Counted from the stretch's first letter, positions 46,300 to 58,974 are shown. The stretch: 64,000 nt of DNA from Isoetes taiwanensis (GCA_021234155.1 JAJEKV010000497.1:1-64000), one strand, 5' to 3'. The notes: generated by a model from the letters alone, not told the origin. Numbers and translations are program-made.

Positions 46300-47080
46300 T
46301 TGTGATCTTTCTTTGTCCTTATATGTACGCATCTATTTGCATGTACACCCCAACGTGATAACCACCGAGCTTGCTTGTCCTTTCTTGCAGCTTTTCGGGC
46401 ATTGGGAGAAAACCTCTAAAGCCGTAGGGATCATGCATATCCTAATACACAATTTTTTTCAGGGTGCAGTATTTTGCTTAAAGGGAACTTCAACATCCCG
46501 AAATATCTCGATTTTTGAATTTCAATAGAGATTTTATATAAGTAATTCATGTTTGTCATATTGTCTTCAACTCGCCAATTTGCATTATAATGGCACAGTT
46601 TAGATTGATCCTATAATGGAACATTAACAAGTTCGAAAGAACATAAAGAGCGAAGAGGCACAGAATGCAGACCACATTGTTGAGAAGCATCCTCCTATTG
46701 CTAGATAAGAAAAAGGAGCATGCATGTTGTGATTTTCTTGCTAACAATGTTATATTAAAAGAGTTCCTTTTACTGCTAATTAATTGGATTAGAACAAGTT
46801 TTTACAAGTGGGACATTAACTTTTGGTGTACCTCAACTTATGCAATGATCTTTGGTCTTCTTTCAAGAATCTAGTGAACTGATGGAAGCCACATCTTTTG
46901 CAGGTCTCTAGTTTTCAATATGTTCCTTACCATGCTGCCTCATGATATGTTGTATGCTTTGTTATGCTCAACAAATTCTACCTCTATTTACTCTTAGTTT
47001 CATAACTCTATAGCTACAACCATGTCCCCAATGGATTTGCAATGCATATAAAAGTTGAGCATTCCTTGCAAAGCTTATAA

Positions 47081-48190
47081 CAAAGTCCCAAATCTTTCAA
47101 TAGAAAAATTGTGGGTGCCCATCATTTTGTAGTGGCCGCCATAGCCGGCGGTAACCTGAATGCCTATTCAGACTATGATTGTCCCTTTGATGGAGATGGA
47201 CATGGAACGTAAGCCCCCTTTGTTTTTCAAATATTCAAAACTGAAGCTTTTGATACCATAACAATTCTCATGTTTTACCTTAGGACATCTTTGCCTCAAT
47301 AGCAATGTGAGACAATCATGGTGTTCTTGTTATCTTTGGATGGCTTCTTTTTATGGAAATGCGCAGTGGCATGGCTCCTCGTGCTCGATCTCTTATTCTT
47401 CTTCTGAATATAGTTACTCTCTTTTCTTGTTTAGATTAGTATATCTATTAATGTACTTCTTACTTTTCCTCTTCTAACACATAGTTTCAGACTGGTCATC
47501 TATATTCTATAAGGGCTTTGGCGAGACAATTTTGGTGGACACGGTGCGGTGTTGTAGCAGCTATTGATAAGGTAGATATCTTTCACATTAGTCTCTAACT
47601 TTAGTTCAACTCAATTTAAAATCTCATCTCTCTTTTCTTTGAACCTAGATTTATTCAGATCATCTCTAGGATCTAATCCTTATTAAGGAACAAATCTCTG
47701 ACTTTCATTGGCAGCAGTGCAACAATTTTTGGACGTGTTTGATCTTGCACTCCTTTCAACAGTAAAGGCAGGTGTTTCTGTTGTGCAAGCTGCTGGTAAC
47801 GGTCGCCTACATCCAAGAACTATTGTCTCCTTCAGTCCCTAGATTACATCAGTGGGTGCAGGTATTGACGACATAAGCTATCCAAAACATATTCAACTTG
47901 GAAATGGGGCAAAGTTCCTTGAAGTTGGGCTCTCACGTGAGTGCTTATAATTACTTGATTGCTTAGAAGAATAATTCATGAGTTGGCATCGTTTAAACAG
48001 TTGCTACCTCTGATAGTCAAATGTAAAATGTACCAGTTAATGCTAACTAAAGATGCGGTGGGCAACAAGTCTGATTACTTCTTCAGTCCAAATGATTGCC
48101 AAGATCTCAACCTTTTTAACAAAAATTTGGTCGAAAGAAATTTGATCTATATATGTAGAGTGAAAAATGAGAATTGCCTTTCACCTTGAG
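47081..48190 (+). pseudogene. SBT2-type subtilisin-like protease pseudogene (middle part)
   Basis: Plant subtilases are secreted serine proteases with Asp, His and Ser active residues and a protease-associated (PA) insert. Exon pieces in order: to 47208, RKIVGAHHFVVAAIAGG and CPFDGDGHGT (catalytic His) with a GTAAGC donor; about 47284-47396, DNHGV and SGMAPRARS; about 47490-47572, FGGHG-like and VVAAIDK with a GTAGAT donor; 47714-47940, FDLALLSTVKAGVSVVQAAG and TSVGAGIDD; about 47970-48187, the PA region YFFSPNDCQDLNLFNKNLV. The Trp of SPWITS is TAG here, and frames shift within exons 2 and 3. The catalytic Asp exon upstream and the GTSM Ser exon downstream were not found. The SBT2 assignment is from memory of the family. 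Confidence 0.85.
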
Positions 48191-49610
48191 ATGGGTTCTT
48201 TAGGACATCCAATCAAATTGGATTGATGCAGAGAAGATTAGTATCAGTTTTCTGCAAAGATGATGTGCATAGATCGAACTCTAATATGGAGATACTATCT
48301 TTGTGCCATCGGAGGTTTTTGAGAGGGTCATAATAGGTTATGTGCAGGATTCTGTCCCCAAGTTGTGATATAAGATAAACGGCATTTTAGAATTCTTTGG
48401 TGCTTTTTCAACTTCAACCGTTGGGCATTAGCTTATTTGCTGCAGATAATAATGTTGGATTGTAAGCCTCTTGATTAGATAAGAAGTTTTTTCCTCCAAA
48501 GATCGGCTCCACCAAAATCTATTTCATTTTGATGATAAGAGTACATAATATATTCTTGACAGGATTTTCTATGGTGAATGGAATGGTTTTAGCTAACTCT
48601 ATACGAGGGATGTGCTACTCGACCATAGGACTACCAAAAAAAGATGAACTTTATTAAGTTTGCCCTTGCCTTTTCTTTTTTACACTTTGCATTTCCTTCC
48701 AAGCATCATGCTGATTATTCTCAGATGGCTGAACATTGTTTTAATTTATATAGCAAAATAAATTCTATCTTCCGATGTTTTGATGGTTTTATAAGGAATT
48801 TTTGAATGTTAAACGTTCTCAACAAGAAATCTTACAAATACATTTCCTACTTTAGGTGAGAGTCCACTAAATAAATTTGTTTTTGTCATCTTTTACTTGG
48901 TGATAGAAGTGTCAAGGATGAGATATTTGAGTTTTCGGTAGATAGATGAGCCAATAGCATTACGTTTCTCGCAATATCTTGGGGGATATTATAAGATTCT
49001 GCGATTGATTGGGTGTCTTTCATACATACAATAAAGGATACCCAACTTCCTTTATGGATTTCCTTTATGGAGCTCTACAATACATTTGTTGTATGTGCAG
49101 CTTAACAATATGTTAAAAAACACTTGTGTACTCACTATATAAAGCACCTGTTGTCCTTTTGTGAGCATTCTATTTTCTACAATGCAAACCTCATTAGTGC
49201 CAAGCTTGCTTACTCTTTAATTCGTTCGATTCTTTTATTTAATGGTCCTGTTTTGATACGATATTCCTTGATATATCTCAATAGAGAACAGAATCAATGT
49301 TTCAATGTGCTTAGTCATAGGTAAAGAAAATTTCACTTCGCATGGTCTTTCGGAGATCCCCGCGATGGGGAGGGCACATGGCAGAAATCTTCTTGTTCCA
49401 GTTTCTCCTTGGGATTTGGGTGTTGGATTTTTTTGTTGCTCATATATTTTGATTCGGCTTTTACTTTGGAGCATCTTATCTTTTGACCTGGATACAACAT
49501 TCGTATATTAATACATATTCTCTTAGAATGCTGCCGAAATTTAAATTACTACGAATTAAAATATCAGCACAAACCCATCTATCTAGCCTTTAGTTAAGCA
49601 TAGTTCTTTG
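48191..49610. other. Gene-free stretch after the subtilase relic
   Basis: Expected later subtilase exons (PA end, GTSM serine motif, fibronectin-like domain) were sought in all plus frames and not found. The stretch is AT-rich without other supported features. Confidence 0.45.
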
Positions 49611-49817
49611 ACATTGCTAGCCAAGAACCTCATAATCAAACAAGTACTAATATGCTTGTATGGTACATATTTATGTTTGGGTGAGATATTGCTTCGGGTA
49701 CTAGTAGGCACGGCCACATGTAACATTTTTTACCCCTCTCCATATACGTTTCCCGTAGGGGAGAGGAGGGGGCCTCCAAAAATAAGAGAGGGCCTCCAAA
49801 AATGTGACGGAAATGGT

Positions 49818-49965
49818 AAGGAAGGAAGGAAGGAAGGAAGGTATTTTTATCGTCCACGGAGACCAAAATCTGGCCTATGGGACCCAATACAAAAGCGCTT
49901 GAAGCGGATTTACCAGATTAAAACCCCCTTAGAAGGGTTTTCGGAAAAAAACCGTGTAAGAATCG
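49818..49965 (-). mobile_element. Dispersed short repeat (SINE/LINE tail), copy D
   Basis: On the minus strand: GGTTTTTTTCCGAAAACCC, GGGGGTTTTAATCTGG, TTGGGTCCCATAGGCC, GGTCTCCGTGGACGATAAAA and a (TTCC)n end, n about 6. The order is the same as copy B but with the TTCC tail type. Confidence 0.78.
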
Positions 49966-51472
49966 GCCTGGCCGACAAACTACATTTCAATATATGAAAT
50001 GCAAAAACACACAAATATATACACTCATGCCTGCTTGCCGTAGTGCGATCGTGTCGGCGACCGGTAAAAGGGGGCAAAGGTGAGCTCGCAGATCGGTATA
50101 CCTCTGAATGTCGACGCAGCCGCGTCTTGGCGTGTTCATCGGCAAATGGGGGCAAGTCCTACCGCATCAAGGAGCGATCCGCCCTGACCGATCACCGCCG
50201 GGCAACTCGAAAGTGTGAGACTCATCCTCACGGCACCCATTTGACGTATGACCGACAGAGCTCGTCTCCGGCGGGCTCCCAATCCATCCCGCCTGGCGCG
50301 AAGATGGTGGGCACCCGTAATAATGGGAGGCAATGAGTCCGCACTTTTTCGTGGGCAGCCGGGAACGCTGTGTAGAGGCCAAGGCCCCTGCTAACACGGG
50401 TTGATGTGCTCCTTGTAATGGGCCGCTTTTGACCGCCTAGAGCCGGGTCCTGAGCTTGCCAAGGAAGCAAGCGCCCGTACTTCAGTTGCCACGACGGCCT
50501 CAGGTTCACTGCGACGCACCTGCTCCCAAGACGCTCCATCCGGGCGTAACCACCGATCTCTCTTACCCTCCAGCGGGCCCCGAGCGACTGGGGGCCATTG
50601 CCCACGGTAAGCCGGAATGCGGGGGCCGTAGCATCATCCATATTAACCACTTTAGAAATGAAGCGATGTGTGCATCAAAAATTTGCCCGTGAATGGCGAC
50701 AAGAATCCGGTTTCGCAGCAAAATTTGATAGGGGAGTGGGGTTTTACCCCAAGTGCGGGTGCCAAAAATGCCTTACGCACTTTCCAAGTCATTCCAGTTA
50801 CCCAAAGGCAATAGGGCCCCAAACCTGGAGCCTAATCTGAGAAGAATAGATGTGGCCGATGGCCCCAATCATAGAGCTCTGTCGGGTATTTGTTGTTGTT
50901 CTGCGATGGCATAAACCCCTCCCCCCCCTTTGTCACCACTTAGCGGATGGGCCTCCCAACGTAGAGGAGGGAGGGGAACTCCACCCCAGGTACTCAGAGG
51001 TGGGCGGGAGGGGGCTAAAAGAAAGGGTGCAAAATGTGACCTCCACGTTAAAGTGGGGGCCTCCACCCACTAAATTTCAAAAAGGGGGGGAAGAAGAAGA
51101 AGAAGAAGAGATTTTAACGTCACGCCACAAGCCCCATCTCGGACACGCGACACTTTCTGACACCTGACGGATGGTCCGCCCCCACTTTACATTCTTTGAA
51201 GTGGGTCCTTCCCCCACCAACTTTACATTGTACGGCCACTTTTACTAACGAGGGGCGTTAACCCGGGTGGCATGGCGGTTTAACGTCTTACCACGGGACC
51301 AGTGGTAAAAAAAAGGTCATATGCGCGATTCTAATTAATGGTGCTAAATCTTGCTTTTAAGCACGTACAACCGTTAACAAGTAAAATCCCTCCAACCCTG
51401 CTAGTTTGGATGTCTTACCTATTTGTATTGTTAGAGCTCAAATCCTAAGCTTGCACAAGAGTTTCAACTGCA
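49966..51472. other. GC-rich region upstream of RRP46
   Basis: Markedly GC-richer than its surroundings. The longest frame is 140 codons on the minus strand (50228-50650), facing several plus frames. None has a domain I recognise, and codon-like structure is absent. A (GAA)n purine run lies at about 51087-51108. It may be old transposon debris and partly the promoter region of the downstream gene; no TATA box stands out. Confidence 0.4.
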
Positions 51473-54400
51473 ATGATGGAGTCAAGGTCCGATTCTCGCA
51501 CCTCTAACCAGCTCCGACCATTTGCTTGCTCTCGCAAACTTCTCAATCGTGCGCATGGCTCCGCTCGCTGGTCTCAAAGGTACCTCTTTACTTTCTTATC
51601 TAGCTGCGTTTGCTTTTCTCCAAGCTAATATGCAATCATGCGGCAGACAACACCATTGTGCTGGTGGCGGTCTATGGGCCGAGTTCCGTGTCCGGAAGAG
51701 AGAACCCAGAAAGAGCCACTTTGGAGGTCATATGGAAGTCAAAACTGGCGTTGCAGGTATTATATTCGAGCAGCTTTTTTCTTCTTTTTTCGAGATGTTA
51801 TCACTGGACCTTTCATTGAGGGGTTCTTTTTAGTCTCTCTGACTGCAACTAGGAAAGTGGCCGTGCACAGGTCTTGGTGTCCTGCTATAGATTATTAACA
51901 GCAGATGCTGTGATATTTTAGACTAAATCTAAGCCAAATTACATGATTACCAGCTACTTATCTATTGCTGTTTCTCTATTTAACTTGACCATTTCAAAGG
52001 AGCTTTTGCCTGAAGACCTTAAGTAAGAAAGCTCACATGTTCTGAATGGGCGTCACTCACATTATATATTCAAAATGATGTTCTTTATGGCCACCATCCA
52101 TAATATTGTACGTATGTCATGAAAGAAGAAGGCTTATTATACTTTATTGGTTAAAATGGCCATATATAGGCTCTTTGGAGTGTTTGTTGAGGTATACTCT
52201 TAATGGAACGAGCGTACTCCTAGTAAATGAGCTTTGGAGTGCTTGGAGCTACAAATAAAGGCAATAGAATGTCACATCATACATGATGATCTGCGGCCCC
52301 TAGTGCGTCTAATCACAAGGTTTTATTCTCATGTATTGTCTCACACATAATCGCACTACTTCCATGAATTCTGAAGTTACCACTGTGTTGAGTCTTCTTC
52401 TTTCTGTTGCAGAATGTGGGTTCAAGATATGACATTTGTATAGTGGCATTGGTTATTTTTCATTCAGCCTCAAGCTAAAATCAAAAAGATGATTTTTGGA
52501 AGAACTGCTTTGAGGCATGCTCTAGAAGCTGTTCTGCAGTTTCTTTATGCATTCTGCAGTCTTTCTCATTGACATGGATTTGTATGGTTGATTTCTTATT
52601 TTTGTGATGGAATGCAAATAGGGGCATTAGAGAGAGAGGCTGAGCGATTGTTTGCGACAAACACTCGAATGTGTCATACTCTTGGCTTTGCATCCAAATA
52701 CTGGCATCTCAGTCATAGTTCAGGTGTGATATATTATGAACATGTCATTATCATGAGGATGGAACATAAATGAGAATATATTCGTATCTGTTACATATTA
52801 CGTTTAAGTAGCAAAGAGACTGTAGATCTCAGAAGGGGAGTGGAATTAAACTAAGCTAAGCAATCTAATTAAGTTGTTGTGTAGCTATTCTGATGAGATG
52901 ACATAACTGATGATATGATATGATAGAGAAACTGCTCCCAGATGTAGCTTTATTTTGTTACTTTTAGGAAAACTGCTCCAGACTTCTTCTCAGAATCCTG
53001 GTTCATCTTAAGCTGCCCCTACTATTAACGAAGGAGTAACATAGCAAAAAATTATGACTCTATTGAAAGATGTGTTTTCTTTTTGAGATTACACTGAGAG
53101 GTGCACTTAGTCGTTTCATTATTCCTTTATCTTTCCTTCTAATTGTATCATTATATCTCCACCCATTCTACATCAGATTGTGCTTACTAGAATGAGTGGA
53201 GCTTTCTAAGATTATTCTTGCTAGTGGGCAGGTTGATTTTATCCTAATAATGAAGGCCAAATTTAATAGGCAATATGAGATGCCATGCTGGAAGTGCCAA
53301 CCCCAACATTAGTGTTATGTCACTTAAGGTTTTAGGACTATACTGTTGTTGTTCCATAATCCTGTTTCCCTTCCAGTTTACTATCTGACAGCATTAGGTC
53401 TCTGGTTATTTGTCATCTACCACTTGGTTTTAGTGTCCAATAATTAAAGAACTTTGTAATTTCTAAGTTTTTGTGTATTTTTTGAAATTTAGGAAACACC
53501 TGCATTATCTATCTATACTTTTTAATTTTTCCAAGTATCGTAAGATTCTCCTTGTTATGGTGCCTGTGCTTTTCAAAGACCTGTGCATCTAAAAAGTTAT
53601 TAACTGGAATATCTGATTTTGTTTGTTTTTACAACTGCGTTGCTGAACATAAAGTGGATTGCAGGTTATCAATGATGATGGGGCTGTATCCGCCAATGTG
53701 TTTACAGTATAAATTGATTTTTCTTGCTAACATTATATTGAAACTGATTTCCATGATGGTGAATTGACAGATATTGCCATGTGCAATTAATGCAGCATGT
53801 GCAGCGTTAGTCGATGCAGGAGTGCCCCCTCGCCAGTTAGTTTGTACATACAATTCTTTGATTCATTTCTTTCTGTGATTTTTTTTTTTTTTTCCCTTAT
53901 AACGTAATTTGTTTTTTCAATCGGCTGTTGCCTGTGCTGTGAGCAGAACTGGGGAGATCTATCTTGACCCTACAAAGATGGAAGAGCAAGTATGTATCTC
54001 TGTTTTGCCTGTCTGAAGCAGTGTTCATATGCATGGCCCTGCTCACATCTAAACTTTTCTGTGGGGTTATGCTTGCATGTGATAACAAAATGGCAAGATA
54101 TGAAAAGAAAGGTTGATCTACATTGCATTGATTGTGAAATCAGAATATATCATCATTGGCGATTGTGATGTGTCCCAACAATTATTAGCTGATTCTACTA
54201 TTTATGATGCCAAGATGGAATTTACCACATTATGTCTATAAAAAACCAAACCAAAAAAATTTTGATAAAGTCCACGATTACTGAATAGTCGGCAGTTATA
54301 ATGGGCACCCCCTCAGAGCCCGTCAAAATTTATTGCTTTATATATAATGTGGCTGCAATGCGGTTTGACCGTATGCAATGAGCTGCATCTCGGTCGTCTT

Positions 54401-54828
54401 ATTTGCAAGACAACTTTTTGGAATATTTTGTATGGAGTTTCATTAGTCGACAAATGTCAGAGCAGCTCCTGCCATGACCACCAATTGTCTTATTCTCCAT
54501 TGTTTGCCTGAGCTATCAATTCTGACTGTGTGGTACAATACTTGCAGGCAATGCAGGCACATGTTTGTGCTGTATATCCAAATGACTCTTCTTGCATACC
54601 TCAGTTGAGGAATGAAATTGTTGAACAGGGATTAGTGGCTTCTATCACCCACGGTGCCATGTCTAGTAAGACTACTGTTCATTAACCTTTAGGATCTAGA
54701 ATGATCAACTGCTCTTCTGTTGAATCATTAGCCTGCTATTTCTGTATATAGTTGAGGAATACTTCTCTTGCTTGGGCGGTGTCGAGCTGCATGCACAAAG
54801 ATTGCAGAATTTTCAAGAGCAAACCTAA
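51473..54828 (+). CDS. RRP46: Exosome complex component RRP46 homolog, eight exons
   Basis: RRP46 is an RNase PH-fold subunit of the nuclear and cytoplasmic exosome ring, which degrades and trims RNA. Exons: 51473-51579 (NQLRPFACSRKLLNRAHGSA, RWSQ), 51647-51756 (VAVYGP, VIWKSKLALQ), 52622-52723 (LALHPNTGISVIVQ), 53665-53685 (INDDGA), 53771-53839 (LPCAINAACAALVDAG), 53924-53989 (YLDPTKMEEQ), 54548-54665 (ASITHGAMS), 54752-54828 (EEYFSC, ends TAA). Total about 670 bp, near the family's usual length. The start is the first ATG after an in-frame TAA at 51446. Most introns have GT/AG ends; exon 6 lacks an AG acceptor. Frame is off by one base at three A/T or G runs (near 51576, 52621 and 52652). 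A further 3' exon to 55079 is possible. Either a real gene with consensus errors or a young pseudogene. Confidence 0.88.
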
Positions 54829-54914
54829 AACAAAGCCAGGTGGTCAATGCATCCCGTTTTTTGAAAGACATATTTTATGCCTTCTCTGATTTATCCTTCT
54901 TTTCTCTTTTGCAG

Positions 54915-55079
54915 CATACAAAGGACATCTGAGCACGTGTTGCAGAGAAAGAAAGGGAAGTAAACTCTGGGTCTGATTTTGTAAGTGCTGTTTTGAGCAC
55001 TGGTAGAGTTTCGAAGCTGAAATGGAACCAGAAGCAGACCATGAAGACCATTTTGACTAGGATTTTGGAAAGGGAGTAG
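54915..55079 (+). other. Possible 3' terminal exon or UTR of the RRP46 locus
   Basis: After a TTTGCAG acceptor-like site the sequence stays open in one frame with charged, protein-like content (ARVAEKEREVNSGSDF, KLKWNQKQTMKTIL) to a TAG at 55077. An early TGA interrupts that frame, and joining to exon 8 needs its TAA to be bypassed. In the frame that follows exon 8 directly it would add a short basic tail (SEHVLQRKKGK). Undecided. Confidence 0.3.
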
Positions 55080-55397
55080 GACTTTACAGAACATTACAGG
55101 CAATTACATGACAGGAGCATTGTGCCTTGTAAACAGGGCTGCCCAAGCATTTCTGGAGAATTATGAATGAAATCTTTAGGGATACGACGTTTTCGATTGA
55201 CAATGTCTTCAAACCACTAGGTTGCTAAGCCAAATGTTGCAAACAAGCAATTAATTTGTGAATATCAGCCGCCCCTTCTCCTTTTTACCCCTGGTGGCCC
55301 CTTCGGTATCCTTGTGGGGCGGTGCTCCTTGAAGGGGACTGCAAGAACATGCCATGTGCCGTCAGATGTCCTAAGGGATGCCGGCTAGTCTTTCTGA

Positions 55398-55424
55398 CGT
55401 AAAAATACACCTTCCTTCCTTACC
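55398..55424 (+). repeat. Tail fragment with TTCC repeat
   Basis: GACGTAAAAATACACCTTCC(TTCC) resembles the GACGATAAAAATACC(TTCC)n end of the dispersed short repeat. The GC-rich 120 bp before it is not clearly the same family. Confidence 0.5.
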
Positions 55425-55510
55425 GTACATTTATATAATTGCCATGCTTTGAAAGCTTGGAAAGGAGGATCCGAAGCTAGAAAGGGCAGCAAACACCTGA
55501 TTTTCCGGGG

Positions 55511-55575
55511 CCGGGGAGATATAGGGATTAGGGTACCTTCGGACCGGGGAGATATTAGGATTAGGGTACCTTTGC
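55511..55575. repeat. Tandem duplication, about 33 bp x 2
   Basis: CCGGGGAGATAT, GGATTAGGGTACCTT occurs at 55511 and again at 55544 with one small indel. GGGTACCTTC recurs at about 56167. Confidence 0.85.
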
Positions 55576-55799
55576 ACCAGCCGTTAAGTTAGGATTGGGT
55601 TAAGATTTTAGCAGTTTCTAGGTTCATGCCACAAGTTAGGCTAAGTGTTAGTTAAGTTACCATAATTACTATTAGTTAATTTTACTAACCTAAAATCCCC
55701 TAACCCAAATAGTCTTCGACCACTTTAGGTTAGGGTTCTAAATTTAACATAAAAGTTAACCCAAAATAAAAAAAATGAACTGAAAATTAAAGTGACCTC

Positions 55800-55895
55800 T
55801 GTAGGTCACTTTTTAATCTGGTTATAGTTCGAGCACGGCGGCACTGGTTGTAGGTCACTTTTAATGATGGTTATAGTTCGAGCACGGCGGCAATG
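55800..55895. repeat. Tandem duplication, about 53 bp x 2
   Basis: GTAGGTCACTTTT, GGTTATAGTTCGAGCACGGC and GGCA(C/A)TGGTTG occur twice head to tail. Confidence 0.9.
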
Positions 55896-56259
55896 GTTGC
55901 AGAGGTTCTTTGTTCCGCGGAGATCATCGGTGCATAGGCTTTATTGCGATAAAGGTCGACTGTGTCTTCTGATGTATTGAAATTATAAACTTCTAGTCAT
56001 TCTTTGAATCCATTGCACCTATGGAATGGAAAGACCGGAGGCGTTCATAGGTTGCAGATAGTTTACCGAAATGCAGTATTTGCTAGGAATCAACACTCCG
56101 GAACCATGGTAGGTTTAGCTTTGCATCATAGAAAAGCTTAGCTTCTAAACAACGACAAGGATATAGGGTACCTTCAGACCATGGGGTTAAATTAAACTAA
56201 ATTTTAAAGAACCAATTGTTTGTTATGATAAATTAAGGTTATTTTTGTCGAGCTTTCAC

Positions 56260-56440
56260 GCCACTTGTTATGTCAATTACTAAAATTACAAATTCTGTTA
56301 AAAGAAGTTTCAAACATGGGATTTGTTATGTTATCCACTAACATAACAGAATTTTTTAAAAACATTTTCGCACCAAAGTTTGTTATGTTAGTTTTTAACA
56401 TAACAAAATCTGTTAATAAGCATTTCACATTGCAAAACAA
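56260..56440. repeat. Tandem array of about 60-bp units, each with a hairpin
   Basis: Unit 3 contains TTTGTTATGTTA (56379-56390) and its exact inverse TAACATAACAAA (56396-56407). Unit 2 has TTGTTATGTTA and TAACATAACA with a 6-base loop. Unit 1 keeps CACTTGTTATGT and TTCTGTTAA but has lost most of the pairing. The stems survive while spacers vary, which suggests the palindrome matters for copying or only that it is young. Confidence 0.8.
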
Positions 56441-56449
56441 AAATTCAAT

Positions 56450-58420
56450 ACGTTAATGGTGATTTCATAATCTGAACAATATGTTAATGGTAGTTTGGCT
56501 CGTGAATTTAGTAAAAAAGTTACAAAAAAGAACGTGTACAAGAGTCCAAAGGGGCAAAACATACATTAGGGCGGATTTGGGATCTCAAAATGGCCCATAA
56601 CTTGGATGCTAGAATTCCACGTCATGTTTCTCGCGACCAATGAGGTTTGCACATTTTTTACCAAAGTCAGTATTAGTTGGCAAGTAGAGGAAGGAGCAGG
56701 CTTACTTGGCATCCACATGGCGGAATTTCATAGGACATGTTTGTGCATTCATTGATGGCCCGCATTTTTCGAAAATCATATCGCGGACTAAAATGATGGC
56801 TACTTTTGCCCTCATCGCACATGCCCACATGCACCAACCATCTTACCAAATTTTGGCCAAGATTTCTTTTGTTCATTCTAAGCCCTTACGCGGTATCCCT
56901 CCTCCTTCACTCTTCATTTGGAATCCAATAGTGTCTGTGTTTTTAACCGATTTACAGAACACTCAAGGTCAAGAAGTGGGAGATTATGTCTCCATAGGTT
57001 CATGGGTGAGTATGTTATAGCATCAATGAGGGGCGAGCATAGAGTTAAGCGACAATGGCGTAGGGCGATGTGTGTGGGACAAGCAAGCGACGTTTCATTC
57101 TCAAGTTTTCTACTTTTCAGCCTTTGCCCATTCATCGTATTACTCCCCGCCATTCATTCTTACGATCCGAGATGCGATTCGTATCTCTGGTTGCATCCAT
57201 CATTGCTTCTAGTATCCTACATTGCTTTTGCAGTTTATCACTTACAAAACAATGACGGCATGATAGTGGAAGGATATCTATCCATAGGCTCGTGGGTGAG
57301 AATGCTATCCTTAAGGGTGACCATGGAGTTACATCGCCAAAAAGACATTTATATGCAATGAATAGGTAGAAGTATAGGCTTCAAAATAAATGCTATGGAT
57401 AGTATATTGCAAAAAAAAAAAAGGGAAGCGGAGGGGGGTGATTTGAAGAGAAGGATATTTGCAAATTTGCAACTTCAATAATATATGGATCGCACCATGC
57501 GAAAATGCATATGCACTTTGTAAATGTGTAGTGAGATTTCCGCCATGTGATGCTTGTTTTTTTTTCTCTCTTTTGATTTATATTCATTTAATGAATCAAT
57601 TATTTTCTTTGGGCTATGTTTATCGGATGTCGAGGATTTGAGACTATGGGAAAGCGTTACTATCATCGTTGTTGTCAACATATGGACATGCTTTTCCAAG
57701 ATATACCTTGAGGGCAATGGGCATCTAGTTTTTACGTTGTAAAGTTGTGGGAGCCGAGCTTGAAAGTCATCCTATGACCTCTTTTAAGCGAATTGTGCAA
57801 GCCTCAAAGTTATGAGAATGATGCCCTTGCAATGAAGAAATGTTTGATAAGGCGATGCGGCCGGGGATGTTGAAAAACGAGTACAAAATATTTGCTCCAT
57901 TAGAGGTGTTTACTAATGCCACAACATAAAATTTCCAAAGACATAATGTGTAAAATGTTGCATTCATGAGCCTTTGGGTCAGGTTAACAAAGTGTCACAT
58001 ATGGAAACATTGTTGGGGTTTGATAAAATAACATAAAAATATTATTTAAGAAAGCTTTGGTTGTTGGTATAATGTTGGTTTATTGATTAAGTATTTGTAT
58101 TTTGGGACCCTCTTTGAAAAGTTTAGTTCATAAAACATAATATAACTTGGAATGCTACATATATCCCATCGATCCAGGAGCCATCGGATCGCCATTCTAG
58201 GAAGGGACGGCGCCTATATTAGGCCATTTCCATTTTGGCTCTTTCGGTTATCGGCGTCTTCTCCACAAGCAGACTTCCTTCCTTCAGAGCTTCCCTTCTT
58301 ACCTTTCGATGAGGCGCCTCATTTTCATTTGTGTTTTTAGGCCTTGCACTTTTGTTGTTGTTCACTTTGCATTTACTATAATTACATTTTTTTCATATGT
58401 TATTTTCCCTTGGCGTTGGG
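56450..58420. other. Gene-free stretch
   Basis: Open frames of up to 147 codons at 56.7-57.4 kb overlap on both strands and contain no recognised domain. A phrase near 56974-57006 (TGTCTCCATAGGTTCATGGG and following) recurs with changes near 57278-57300, so part of this may be an old duplication. A run of 14 A residues lies at 57411-57421. Confidence 0.4.
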
Positions 58421-58424
58421 TGAT

Positions 58425-58640
58425 GCTTTCTCCACCTTCGGTGATGCTATCTCGCTTGTGGGTGATGCTATTTATTTCCCACCTTGAGGGTGGCCTATTT
58501 ATTTCCACCTTGAAGGTGATCTTTGTTTATTTCCACCTTGAGGGTGATCTTTATTTATTTCCACCTTGAGGGTGATGCTATTTATTTCCACCTTGAGGGT
58601 GACGCATAATTGTTTTTCCACCCATTTGGGTGATGCTTCT
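58425..58640 (+). repeat. Minisatellite built on CCACCTTGAGGGTGAT
   Basis: About seven units of roughly 27 bp: TTTATTTCCACCTTGAGGG followed by TGATGCTA or a variant. CCACCTT and the following (A/G)GGTG make a short stem in each unit. Diverged pieces (CCACCCTTTGGGTGATGCT) recur at about 62578. Confidence 0.88.
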
Positions 58641-58974
58641 CCACCTTTTTCGCGTCTTTTGCTTTTTTATGTTTCTCATTTGCTCTTCTTTACGGGTTTT
58701 GATTGTCGCGGCTTGCCTTGTCCCCGCCATGCATGGAAATTCGTTTTTCTAACCATTCCGGGTATTTTTGGGTTCATTTGAGTTCTTGCGGGTTTTCCGC
58801 GGTCTTAGGGTCCTACTATATTTGTGTTAGCCATCAACCCACCTTTTCGGCTCTGGAAGCAATACATTGGGGATTACGCGTCTTAGGGTCCTGCTATATT
58901 TACATTGGCCATCAATCCATCTCCTTTCGGTTTTTCGGGCAACACATTTCAAGGTTGTTGGCGACCATTTCTCA

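Noticed and set aside
49990-50340. Possible start of another LINE or gag region
   Set aside because: Composition fits, but no endonuclease, zinc-knuckle or RT motif could be read in any frame.
50228-50650. 140-codon minus-strand open frame
   Set aside because: Long frames are expected in GC-rich DNA; there is no domain, several overlapping plus frames are just as long, and no splice or family evidence supports it.
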